A program made the position numbers and the translations under genes. Under the pieces are notes generated by a model. It searched no databases and was not told the DNA's origin. It saw only the letters and a program-made list of their open reading frames with translations. Shown here piece after piece: positions 6,604 through 13,679 of a stretch of DNA of 17,687 nt. Origin of the DNA: an uncultured Oscillospiraceae bacterium. GTDB lineage: Bacteria > Bacillota > Clostridia > Oscillospirales > Acutalibacteraceae. The stretch's first letter is position 1; every line of letters starts with the position of its first letter. The stretch is taken from NCBI GenBank assembly GCA_900555705.1, contig USLV01000008.1, positions 1-17,687 of the forward strand, given 5' to 3'.

Positions 6604-6720
6604 GTCCGCAGAGAGCGGGCAGCTACCCAGAGGGGTAAGGCTGGAGGCGGATTTTCGCGGTTTTTGCTGTGGAAATACGGAGAGAGGACGACAGGGAGAG
6701 CTTCCCTGTCTGCGCCGTAT
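6604..6720 (+). other. Structured 5' leader of the regulator gene (unassigned RNA element)
   Basis: Three pairings can be read in the leader. TCCGC (6605-6609) with GCGGA (6647-6651) encloses TACCC-AGAG-GGGTA (6624-6637), itself extended by AGC/GCT. Further down, ATACGG (6675-6680) pairs with CCGTAT (6715-6720) around a perfect eight-base hairpin, GACAGGGA-GAGCT-TCCCTGTC (6690-6710), separated by an asymmetric internal loop. I do not recognise a known riboswitch consensus. The final hairpin ends about 30 bases before the ribosome site and has no U-run, so it is not an obvious terminator. Confidence 0.45.
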
Positions 6721-6770
6721 GGGCAGAACCGGCGGGAGGACGCGAATTTAAAGTGAAGGAGACGTTTTGT

Positions 6771-7856
6771 ATGTCCAACCGACTTTTCCAGGGAGTAGTT
6801 CATCAGATGCGCGACGCGATCGACCGCACCATTGGTGTGATTGATGAGAGCATGGCCATCATCGCCTGCAGTGATCTCGGCCGTATCGGTGAGGTCGCGG
6901 AGGGGATCACGGCGGATTCGTTTGCCACCCAGGATGCCTTTGTACTCGATGGATATACCTACAAGACCTTTGGCTCCCGTCCCCACAGCGAACACATCCT
7001 GTTTGTCGAAGGGGCGGATGAGCAGGCGGAGAAGTTCGCCGCGCTGCTGACCGTCTCCCTCGCCAGCATCAAGCAGTACTACGATGAGAAATATGACCGC
7101 GGGAATTTCGTCAAGAACGTCATTCTCGACAACATCCTGCCGGGCGATATCTATCTGAAGGCCCGGGAGCTGCGGTTCAATAACGACGTCAACCGCGTCG
7201 TTTTGCTGATCCGGATTTCCTCGAATTCGGATATTTCGGCCTTCGATATTGTCCAGAACCTTTTCCCGGACAAGAACAAGGATTTCGTCATCAATATCAA
7301 CGAGACCGATATCGCGCTGATCAAGGAGATCCGCGCCGGGATCGAATCGAAGGATCTCGAGAAGCTCGCGCGCTCGATTGTGGATACGCTCAGCGGCGAG
7401 TTCTATACCCGTGCCAACGTCGGTATCGGCACGGTTGTTGAGGGTATCAAGGATCTTGCCCGTTCCTTCAAGGAGGCGCAGGTCGCGCTCGAGGTCGGCA
7501 AGGTGTTTGATACCGAGAAGACCATTGTCAACTATGACAATCTTGGCATTGCCCGTCTGATCTATCAGCTGCCGACCACGCTGTGTGAGATGTTCCTCCG
7601 CGAGGTCTTCAAGCGTGGCTCGATCAGCTCGCTCGACCAGGAGACGCTGTTTACCATCCAGCGCTTCTTCGAGAACAACCTCAACGTCTCCGAGACATCA
7701 CGGAAGCTCTTTGTCCACCGCAACACACTGGTCTATCGGCTTGAGAAAATCAAGCGGCTGACCGGACTCGATCTGCGGGAGTTCGACGATGCCATCGTGT
7801 TCAAGGTGGCGCTGATGGTCAAGAAATATCTGATGGCCAACCCGGTCAAATATTAA
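6771..7856 (+). CDS. CdaR/PucR-family helix-turn-helix transcriptional regulator
   Basis: A 361-residue cytoplasmic DNA-binding protein. The C-terminus (about 299-345) is the PucR-type helix-turn-helix: FFENNLNVSETSRKLFVHRN, then TLVYRLEKIKRLTGLDLREFDDA. The middle part (about 125-250, around FVKNVILDNILPGD and ANVGIGTVV) resembles the CdaR GGDEF-like domain. The N-terminal 110 residues are a less conserved sensory part. No membrane segment is visible. ATG 6771 has GAAGGAG about 9 bases upstream; the open frame to 6669 runs through the leader and is not favoured. The gene is a single transcription unit between its own promoter and terminator, just before ftsEX. CdaR and PucR relatives regulate sugar-diacid or purine catabolism, but nothing nearby fits those, so the ligand and targets are unknown. 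Confidence 0.85.
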   Translation: MSNRLFQGVVHQMRDAIDRTIGVIDESMAIIACSDLGRIGEVAEGITADSFATQDAFVLDGYTYKTFGSRPHSEHILFVEGADEQAEKFAALLTVSLASIKQYYDEKYDRGNFVKNVILDNILPGDIYLKARELRFNNDVNRVVLLIRISSNSDISAFDIVQNLFPDKNKDFVININETDIALIKEIRAGIESKDLEKLARSIVDTLSGEFYTRANVGIGTVVEGIKDLARSFKEAQVALEVGKVFDTEKTIVNYDNLGIARLIYQLPTTLCEMFLREVFKRGSISSLDQETLFTIQRFFENNLNVSETSRKLFVHRNTLVYRLEKIKRLTGLDLREFDDAIVFKVALMVKKYLMANPVKY

Positions 7857-7884
7857 GCGCCCGGGGGTTATCGGCAGAACCGCG

Positions 7885-7922
7885 AGGCGCCGCCGCCGGC
7901 TTTTCACGGCGGCGCCTTTTTT
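7885..7922 (+). terminator. Terminator after the regulator gene
   Basis: AGGCGCCGCCG (7885-7895) pairs with CGGCGGCGCCT (7907-7917) across an 11-base loop, followed by six Ts. It separates the regulator from the ftsE operon. Confidence 0.93.
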
Positions 7923-7956
7923 GTAATGGGATCTGCGGGTTCCCAAAATTTGTGCC

Positions 7957-7986
7957 TTGCTTTTGAGCGGGGAAAGGGATTAGGAT
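7957..7986 (+). promoter_or_regulatory. Weak candidate promoter of the ftsEX operon
   Basis: TTGCTT (7957-7962), an 18-base spacer and TAGGAT (7981-7986) form a poor match to sigma-A consensus in the only space between the preceding terminator and ftsE. A promoter is expected here, but this placement is tentative. Confidence 0.3.
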
Positions 7987-8057
7987 AAAGAATAGGAAAT
8001 GGCTGTCCTGTGGCGTCGAACGGCGCCGGGGAGCAGGAAAGGGTGGACCCATTGACA

Positions 8058-8765
8058 ATGACAGGAAGTGTCCCTTTGATTGAGTTCAAGGGTGTTCATA
8101 AAACGTATGACAGCGGTATCAAAGCGCTGCGAGACGTCAATCTTCGGATTGATAAGGGGGAGTTTGTCTTTATCGTCGGTTCCTCCGGCGCGGGCAAGAG
8201 CACCTTCCTCAAGCTGATTATGCGTGAGGAGGTGGCGAATGCAGGGGAGGTTGTCGTCAATGACTACCATCTGACCAGGCTCAAGCGCCGCGAGATTCCC
8301 TATCTCCGGCGGACGATGGGAATTGTCTTCCAGGATTTCCGCCTGATCAACACGATGAATGTCTATGACAACGTGGCGTTTGCGATGCGGGTGACCGGCG
8401 CTTCCAAGAGGGAGATCCGCAAACGTGTCCCCTACATACTGGGACTGGTTGGCTTGCAGAACAAAACGAAGAGCTTTCCGGCTGAGCTCTCCGGCGGCGA
8501 GCAGCAGCGTGTCGGGCTGGCACGTGCGCTGGTCAACAACCCATCGCTCATTATTGCGGACGAACCGACCGGCAATATCGATCCGGAGCTCTCTTATGAA
8601 ATTGTGGAACTGCTCAGCGAGATCAATCGTCGCGGTACCACGGTGCTGATGGTGACGCATGAGCACGATCTGGTGCGGATGTTCAACCGCCGCGTGATTG
8701 AAATTCGGGAGGGGCGCGTGGTGTCCGACAGTATCAGCGGAGGTGAAGCACATGCGGCTGAGTAG
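8058..8765 (+). CDS. ftsE: Cell-division ABC ATPase FtsE
   Basis: FtsE is the cytoplasmic ATPase of the FtsEX complex, which drives conformational change in FtsX and so switches peptidoglycan hydrolases on at the division site or side wall. From ATG 8058 (235 residues) it has Walker A GSSGAGKST (41-49), Q-loop FQDF (91-94), signature LSGGE (144-148), Walker B LIIADEP with catalytic Glu169, and switch His201. The FQDFRLI and EQQRVGLARALVNNP segments are typical of FtsE. The start is uncertain: GTG 8043 has a better-placed ribosome site (GGAG at 8030-8033) and would add five residues, and TTG 8052 is also in frame. The 3' end overlaps ftsX by 14 bases, as in other FtsEX operons. Confidence 0.94.
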   Translation: MTGSVPLIEFKGVHKTYDSGIKALRDVNLRIDKGEFVFIVGSSGAGKSTFLKLIMREEVANAGEVVVNDYHLTRLKRREIPYLRRTMGIVFQDFRLINTMNVYDNVAFAMRVTGASKREIRKRVPYILGLVGLQNKTKSFPAELSGGEQQRVGLARALVNNPSLIIADEPTGNIDPELSYEIVELLSEINRRGTTVLMVTHEHDLVRMFNRRVIEIREGRVVSDSISGGEAHAAE

Positions 8766-9654
8766 CTTTCAATATCTGCTGCGGGAGGGATTTCGCAGCA
8801 TCTGGCAGAATCGCTTCATGGCCATTGCCTCGATCGGTGTGCTGATTTCCTGCTTGCTGTTGACCGGCGGCGCCTATCTGACCTTCGTAAACATCGATCA
8901 TGTTTTTGATTGGGTTTATGAGCAGAACGTGGTGGTCGCCTTTGTGGAGGACACCTATACCAATGAGCAGACGACGGCGCTCGGCAGCTCGCTGTCACGG
9001 ATTGCGAATGTCAGCCATGTGGAATTCCTCTCGAAGGAGCAGTCGCTCGAGAAGCTGCAGGATTCCCTGCCGGCGGCGATTTTTGAAAGCCTGCAGGGCG
9101 AGAACAACCCGCTGCAGGACAGCTATATCGTCACCTTCGCAGATCTCGAGAAATTTGATGCGACGCTTTTGCAGATCGAACAGTTGGATGGCATCGATAC
9201 GGTCAGCTACAGCGGCGACCTCGCGGAGACGCTGACCCGTGTGCGGCGGGTGGTACTGACGGTCGGCGGCTGGGTGATCGGCATCCTGTTGCTCGTCTCG
9301 TTGTTTATTATCTCCAATACCATCAAGCTAACGGTTTACAGCCGCCGCCTGGAGATATACATTATGAAATCTGTCGGCGCGACCAACAGTTTTATCCGAT
9401 TGCCGTTTGTGGTGGAGGGTATGGTGCTGGGGTTGATTTCCGGCGGCCTGTCCTATGGAATTCTCTATTACATCTATGACCGGTTGACCGCGACCTTTTC
9501 GTTTGGCCCGATGCTGGGGCTGGTCGGCTTCGGAAAGGTCTGGGCGATTTTGCTGGTCGGCTTCCTGACAGCGGGTATTTTGACCGGTGTGCTGGGAAGT
9601 GCGATTTCAATTGGGAAATATCTGAAAGATGAAGGAGGAGTCAGCGGTGATTAA
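8752..9654 (+). CDS. ftsX: Cell-division membrane protein FtsX
   Basis: The 300-residue membrane partner of FtsE. Four hydrophobic segments are visible at about 22-46, 168-189, 219-243 and 261-287, with a large extracytoplasmic domain (about 47-165) between the first two. That domain is where FtsX binds its hydrolase or an adaptor. EIYIMKSVGATNSFIRLPFVVEGM after TM2 is the standard FtsX/MacB-like coupling region facing FtsE. ATG 8752 has GGAGGTGA six bases upstream; frames open further upstream lie inside ftsE. It overlaps ftsE by 14 bases and the downstream M23 gene by 8, so the three proteins are probably made in stoichiometric coupling. Confidence 0.95.
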   Translation: MRLSSFQYLLREGFRSIWQNRFMAIASIGVLISCLLLTGGAYLTFVNIDHVFDWVYEQNVVVAFVEDTYTNEQTTALGSSLSRIANVSHVEFLSKEQSLEKLQDSLPAAIFESLQGENNPLQDSYIVTFADLEKFDATLLQIEQLDGIDTVSYSGDLAETLTRVRRVVLTVGGWVIGILLLVSLFIISNTIKLTVYSRRLEIYIMKSVGATNSFIRLPFVVEGMVLGLISGGLSYGILYYIYDRLTATFSFGPMLGLVGFGKVWAILLVGFLTAGILTGVLGSAISIGKYLKDEGGVSGD

Positions 9655-10897
9655 GTCATTTCTGAGAACGCCGTTTCGAATGCTGTCTCTGTTGTTTGCG
9701 GGGGTGCTGCTGACGGCAACTTTGCTGTCCGTGGCGGTTGTGCCGGTTCGTGCGGCCAGTGTGTCGGATTTGCAGAATCAGCTCGCGCAGTTGGAAGCTG
9801 CGGAAAAGGAGTTGAAGAACAAGCTGTCGCAGTATCAGAATGATCTGGAGAAGCAGCAGGACTATGCCGATTCGCTGAAAAAGCAGATTGAGAACACCAA
9901 GTCGCAAATTGAGAACCTCTCGTCACAGGTAGAACTGCTCAACCAGAAGCTGAGCGAAAAAGATGACGATATCACAGCCAAGGAGCAGGCGATGCAGCAA
10001 AAACGGACGGAGCTTCAGGATCAGTTTGACCAGCTCTGTGAGCGGCTTCGGCTGATCTCCCAGACCGGCAACCTGTCCTCGCTGCAAATGCTGCTGCAAA
10101 CGGAGAACTATGTGGATTTCTTGTTGAAGGAAAATATTGTTCAGCGGGTCGCCGAAAACGACCAGCGGTTGATGGATGAGCTCGAGCAGGAGCTCGCGCA
10201 GCTGGACGAGGAGAAGCAGACGCTTGAGAGCGACCGGCTGGATCTTGAAGCGCAGAAGCGGGAAATAGAAGCGCTGAAGAAAAAATCCGACGACAAAAAG
10301 CGGGAGTTGGATACGCTGTATGCAGAATCCAACGCCGTGGTGAAGCGGCTGCAGTCCTCCGTCAACAGCACACAGAACAGTATTAAGAGCTCGGCGGAGG
10401 AACAGGCGCGGCTGGAGAAACAGATCCAACAGCTGCTTAATGCCTCGACTTCCAACGGAAAATATGGCGGCGGCACCATGTTCTGGCCGGTGCCCACCGT
10501 CAAAAACATTTCCTCGACCTTTGGTCCGCGCTGGGGCACCATGCATCGGGGCATCGACATCGCCAATGGTTCGATTCCGATCTATGGACAGAATGTGGTC
10601 GCCGCAGCAGACGGTGAGGTGATCTATGCGAACAAAAGCGGACATGGAGGAGGTTATGGTCTGTTTGTCATTGTGGATCACGGACGCGACAGCAGCGGAC
10701 GGCAGATTTCCACGCTGTATGCGCATAATTCCAAGGTGCTGGTCAATGTCGGCGACAAGGTGATCGGCGGAAAAACGGTTTTGTCGCAGGCGGGCGCTTC
10801 CGGCGATGTGACCGGACCGCATCTGCATTTTGAGGTGCGGGTCAACGGTATTGCGGTGGATCCGATCGGGAACGGCTACGTAAAAGCGAACAGATAA
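9647..10897 (+). CDS. Secreted coiled-coil M23 (LytM) endopeptidase, probable FtsEX-activated peptidoglycan hydrolase
   Basis: A 416-residue exported protein with EnvC-like domain order. It has a signal peptide with a likely cleavage site after VPVRA (about residue 36), long charged coiled coils (about 40-265), and a C-terminal M23/LytM domain (about 278-411). The zinc-site residues are complete: H300xxxD304 in MHRGIDIA, H360 in LYAHNS, and H392xH394 in PHLHFE. It should therefore cleave peptide cross-links itself, unlike E. coli EnvC, whose LytM domain is degenerate and activates amidases. GTG 9647 was chosen because GAAGGAGGAG lies seven bases before it; the ATG at 9629 is upstream of that site. 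It overlaps the ftsX end by eight bases, which strongly suggests it is the FtsX-controlled hydrolase, playing the role of PcsB or CwlO. Confidence 0.9.
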   Translation: MIKSFLRTPFRMLSLLFAGVLLTATLLSVAVVPVRAASVSDLQNQLAQLEAAEKELKNKLSQYQNDLEKQQDYADSLKKQIENTKSQIENLSSQVELLNQKLSEKDDDITAKEQAMQQKRTELQDQFDQLCERLRLISQTGNLSSLQMLLQTENYVDFLLKENIVQRVAENDQRLMDELEQELAQLDEEKQTLESDRLDLEAQKREIEALKKKSDDKKRELDTLYAESNAVVKRLQSSVNSTQNSIKSSAEEQARLEKQIQQLLNASTSNGKYGGGTMFWPVPTVKNISSTFGPRWGTMHRGIDIANGSIPIYGQNVVAAADGEVIYANKSGHGGGYGLFVIVDHGRDSSGRQISTLYAHNSKVLVNVGDKVIGGKTVLSQAGASGDVTGPHLHFEVRVNGIAVDPIGNGYVKANR

Positions 10898-10907
10898 AAG
10901 AGATCGA

Positions 10908-10927
10908 CGGCGCGGGTTCCCGCGCCG
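10908..10927 (+). other. GC-rich hairpin between the M23 and S41 genes
   Basis: CGGCGCGG (10908-10915) pairs with CCGCGCCG (10920-10927) around a GTTC loop. No T-run follows, so it is not a standard intrinsic terminator. It could protect the upstream mRNA end or partly reduce downstream expression. Confidence 0.5.
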
Positions 10928-10970
10928 CCTGTCCATTTCTGTAGACGGAGAAGGAGGCCGTTTGTGACGT

Positions 10971-12281
10971 ATGAATAAAAAGATTTCGATTGGTGCAGCG
11001 CTCGCGATGATGATCATTGTGGTGGCGCTGACCGTTTCCGTAACCATGCTGATTGCCATGCGGCAATTCAACTCCATGGTCAATGAGCTGAACAAGCGGC
11101 AGGCGATGTACAGCTATCTGTCGGAAGTGGACAATGCGGTCCGGCAGAACGCCTATCGCGCAGTGGACGAGGAGGTTCTGCGGCAGGCGTTGGCCGAAGG
11201 CTATATTGACGGGATCGGCGATCCCTATGCCGCGTTCCTGACAGCGGAGGAATACAGCCGTGTGCAGCAGGAAACGGCCGGCAAAAGCAGTGGTTTCGGT
11301 TTTGAGATCAGCCGCGATCTCGAGGGAAATGCGGTGATCAGCAATGTACAGAAGGGATCGGCTGCCTACAGCGCGGGATTGCAGAAGGGTGACCGGATTA
11401 CCGCACTGAATAAGGAGCCGCTGCCGAGTGAGAGCCTGACGGCGGCTCGCGAGAAACTGAAGACAGAGACTTCGATTATTCTGACCATCAACCGGGAGGG
11501 CAAGGAGACAGCAGTGGAGCTCTCGGCCGGCGCTTATTCCACGGTGACGGTGGACGAACACATGATTGGCAAGGTGGGATACATCCGTATCCGCAGTTTC
11601 ACAGACACGACTGATGCCCAGTTCAAATCCGCCTATAACGCCCTGTTGGAGCAGGGGGCAGAGGCGTTTGTATTTGATCTTCGCAACAATACCGGTGGTT
11701 CGCTGGAGGCGGCCAAATCGATTATCTCCTATCTGCTGCCGCGAGGTCCTTACGCCTATTATCAAACGGCAAACGATCGGACCGAGCTGCGCGCGGAGGA
11801 GGCTTATCAGATGGATAAGCCCTCAGTGACGTTGATTAATTCCCGCACCACCGGTGAGGCAGAGCTCGTGGCTGGTGCGCTTAAGCAATCGGGACTGACC
11901 ACGCTGGTGGGCGGAAAAACCTATGGCCGGGGCTTGGTGCAGAATCATTTCACCATCACCTCCGACAGCGCGGCAATCCGTCTCTCGGTGGCGGAGCTGA
12001 AGCTGGTGGACGATACCTCCTGGGAGGGGACAGGTCTGCTGCCGGATGAGATTTCGACCTTGACAGCGGCGCAGGAGCAGGCTTTTGATACGCTGAGTGA
12101 TGAGCAGGATACGCAGCTGCAAATGGCGCTGGCAAAGCTCAGTACAGCTACCCCGCCGGATACGACAACGACAACTGATCCGACGACGGATACCACCTCC
12201 GGGGAGGAGACAACCGCCCCGGAGGGGATCGACACGACCATTGACGCCGCGGCAGCGGAAACGACAGCCGCCGCAGAATGA
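10971..12281 (+). CDS. Membrane-anchored PDZ/S41 family protein, predicted catalytically dead C-terminal processing protease
   Basis: This 436-residue protein has the layout of CtpA/CtpB proteases. An uncleaved N-terminal membrane helix (about 8-30) leads to a helical linker, the IDGIGDPYAAFLTAEEY segment (79-95), a PDZ domain (about 105-185) and the S41 core (about 195-355). The tail (391-436) is rich in Thr, Asp, Pro and Ala. The S41 core keeps DLRNNTGGSLEAA (236-248). However, the usual SASAxE catalytic serine is Gly295 in SRTTGEAEL, and the catalytic lysine exactly 25 residues later is Arg320 in KTYGRG. The Gln four residues on (Q324) remains. The protein is probably a scaffold or binding protein rather than a protease. 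AAGGAGG is 13 bases before the ATG, a rather long spacing. The gene follows the M23 gene by 73 bases and probably shares its transcript. Confidence 0.88.
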   Translation: MNKKISIGAALAMMIIVVALTVSVTMLIAMRQFNSMVNELNKRQAMYSYLSEVDNAVRQNAYRAVDEEVLRQALAEGYIDGIGDPYAAFLTAEEYSRVQQETAGKSSGFGFEISRDLEGNAVISNVQKGSAAYSAGLQKGDRITALNKEPLPSESLTAAREKLKTETSIILTINREGKETAVELSAGAYSTVTVDEHMIGKVGYIRIRSFTDTTDAQFKSAYNALLEQGAEAFVFDLRNNTGGSLEAAKSIISYLLPRGPYAYYQTANDRTELRAEEAYQMDKPSVTLINSRTTGEAELVAGALKQSGLTTLVGGKTYGRGLVQNHFTITSDSAAIRLSVAELKLVDDTSWEGTGLLPDEISTLTAAQEQAFDTLSDEQDTQLQMALAKLSTATPPDTTTTTDPTTDTTSGEETTAPEGIDTTIDAAAAETTAAAE

Positions 12282-12290
12282 ACGATTGAT

Positions 12291-12322
12291 AAAAAGCCGG
12301 GAGCCGCTGCTCTCGGCTTTTT
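12291..12322 (+). terminator. Terminator after the S41 gene
   Basis: AAAAAGCCGGGAG (12291-12303) pairs with CTCTCGGCTTTTT (12310-12322), with one G-T pair, around a six-base loop. The A-run and T-run make it potentially active in both directions. It ends the ftsEX-M23-S41 unit. Confidence 0.92.
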
Positions 12323-12327
12323 ATATG

Positions 12328-12360
12328 AAAAAATGCCCGCCGATTTTGTCGGCGGGCATT
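12328..12360 (-). terminator. Terminator of the leftward ABC ATPase gene
   Basis: AATGCCCGCCGA (12332-12343) and TCGGCGGGCATT (12349-12360) form a perfect 12-base stem. On the minus strand it is followed by a run of six Ts (complement of 12328-12333). It lies 13 bases after the stop of the leftward gene and only five bases from the rightward terminator. Confidence 0.93.
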
Positions 12361-12373
12361 CATTATACGATTA

Positions 12374-13516
12374 TCAGTTGCAGATCGTGCGCTCGGTATC
12401 CTTATCGAAGAGATGAACCTTGACGTTCTCCAGCGCCACTTCAATGGTATCGCCGGGACGGGCGGTGGAGGTCGGCTCCACGCGGGCAGTGAAGTTGAAG
12501 CCCACCACGTTCAGATACAGGAAGGTCTCGGCGCCCATGAGCTCGGTGACTTCCACCTCGGCGTTGACCTTGCAGTCGGCAAACTCCTCAAGCAAACGGG
12601 GCTCGTCATGGACGTCCTCCGGACGAATGCCCATGATGACCTCTTTGTCAACATACTGCTCAAGAACATTGTCCTTGTTCTTGGAATCCGGCAGCGGGAT
12701 ATAGTACTTGGTACCGCGGGTGGACTTGGTGTCCTCGGTTCCGAACTCGACCATGAACTTGCCGTCTTTTTTGACGAGCTTGGACTCGATAAAGTTCATC
12801 TGCGGGCTGCCGATAAAGCCGGCCACGAACATGTTGCAGGGCGTGGTGTAGAGAACCTGCGGGCTGTCGACCTGCTGAATGAAGCCGTCTTTCATAACCA
12901 CGATGCGGTCACCCATCGTCATAGCCTCGGTCTGGTCGTGGGTAACATAGATGAAGGTGGTGCCGAGCTTGGCATGCAGCTTGGAGAGCTCCGTTCTCAT
13001 CTGCGCACGCAGCTTGGCGTCCAGGTTGGACAGCGGCTCATCGAGAAGGAAGACCTTCGGCTCACGCACAATAGCACGACCCAGCGCCACACGCTGACGC
13101 TGACCGCCGGACAGCGCCTTCGGCTTTCTGTCGAGCAGATGGGCAATATCGAGAATACGGGCGGCCTCTTCGACACGGCGCTTGATCTCATCCTTCGGAG
13201 TCTTGCGCAGCTTCAGGCCGAACGCCATATTGTCAAACACAGTCATGTGCGGATACAGCGCATAGTTCTGGAACACCATCGCGATATCGCGATCCTTCGG
13301 AGCGACATCGTTGACGATCTTATCGCCGATATAAAGCTCACCTTCGGTGATCTCCTCCAGACCAGCGATCATACGCAGGGTGGTGGACTTACCGCAGCCG
13401 GACGGACCAACCAGGATGATAAATTCCTTATCTTTGATATCCAGATTGAAGTCCGAAACCGCGATGACACCGCCGGGATATTTTTTATAAATACCCTTCA
13501 GAGACAAACTTGCCAT
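12374..13516 (-). CDS. MalK/MsmK/UgpC-type ABC ATPase for carbohydrate import
   Basis: A 380-residue ATPase that powers sugar or glycerol-phosphate import through separate permeases. It shows Walker A GPSGCGKST (37-45), Q-loop FQNYALYPHMTV (82-93), signature LSGGQ (135-139), Walker B VFLLDEP with catalytic Glu160, and switch His193 in THDQTEAM. A C-terminal regulatory TOBE/OB domain (about 240-380) follows, containing the MGIRPEDVHDEP segment. The ATG at 13516 has GGGAGG 10 bases upstream; the ten extra codons to 13546 contain that site. No permease or binding-protein gene is nearby, so it is probably a shared ATPase serving several transporters, as MsmK does in Firmicutes (inference). It stands alone between a promoter region (13517-13679) and its own terminator. 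Confidence 0.93.
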   Translation of the reverse strand: MASLSLKGIYKKYPGGVIAVSDFNLDIKDKEFIILVGPSGCGKSTTLRMIAGLEEITEGELYIGDKIVNDVAPKDRDIAMVFQNYALYPHMTVFDNMAFGLKLRKTPKDEIKRRVEEAARILDIAHLLDRKPKALSGGQRQRVALGRAIVREPKVFLLDEPLSNLDAKLRAQMRTELSKLHAKLGTTFIYVTHDQTEAMTMGDRIVVMKDGFIQQVDSPQVLYTTPCNMFVAGFIGSPQMNFIESKLVKKDGKFMVEFGTEDTKSTRGTKYYIPLPDSKNKDNVLEQYVDKEVIMGIRPEDVHDEPRLLEEFADCKVNAEVEVTELMGAETFLYLNVVGFNFTARVEPTSTARPGDTIEVALENVKVHLFDKDTERTICN

Positions 13517-13575
13517 ATTCGAAAAACCTCCCAGTTTTATTTCCACATAGACCAGCTATATGACTTCATTTATAT

Positions 13576-13598
13576 ACTATATCAGATTTTTCGCGAAA
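13576..13598 (-). promoter_or_regulatory. Extended -10 promoter and palindrome upstream of the ABC ATPase gene
   Basis: On the minus strand TGATATAGT gives an extended -10 (TATAGT at 13581-13576), with no good -35 at the usual distance. Just upstream, inside the spacer, is the perfect 10-base palindrome TTTCGCGAAA (13589-13598). This is a plausible operator position for a carbohydrate repressor. The rest of the spacer (13517-13679) is AT-rich and holds nothing else I can name. Confidence 0.5.
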
Positions 13599-13679
13599 TA
13601 GCCATACCTGTAATAAACAAAGTTTTGAAAACCACTTTATTGAATTTAGATAAAGACAACCTGCACAAAAAGCATCAAC

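Noticed and set aside
10964..10978. Four-codon minigene (GTG ACG TAT GAA TAA) overlapping the S41 start
   Set aside because: AAGGAGG is closer to this GTG than to the S41 ATG, so a coupling peptide is conceivable, but a frame this short has no independent support.
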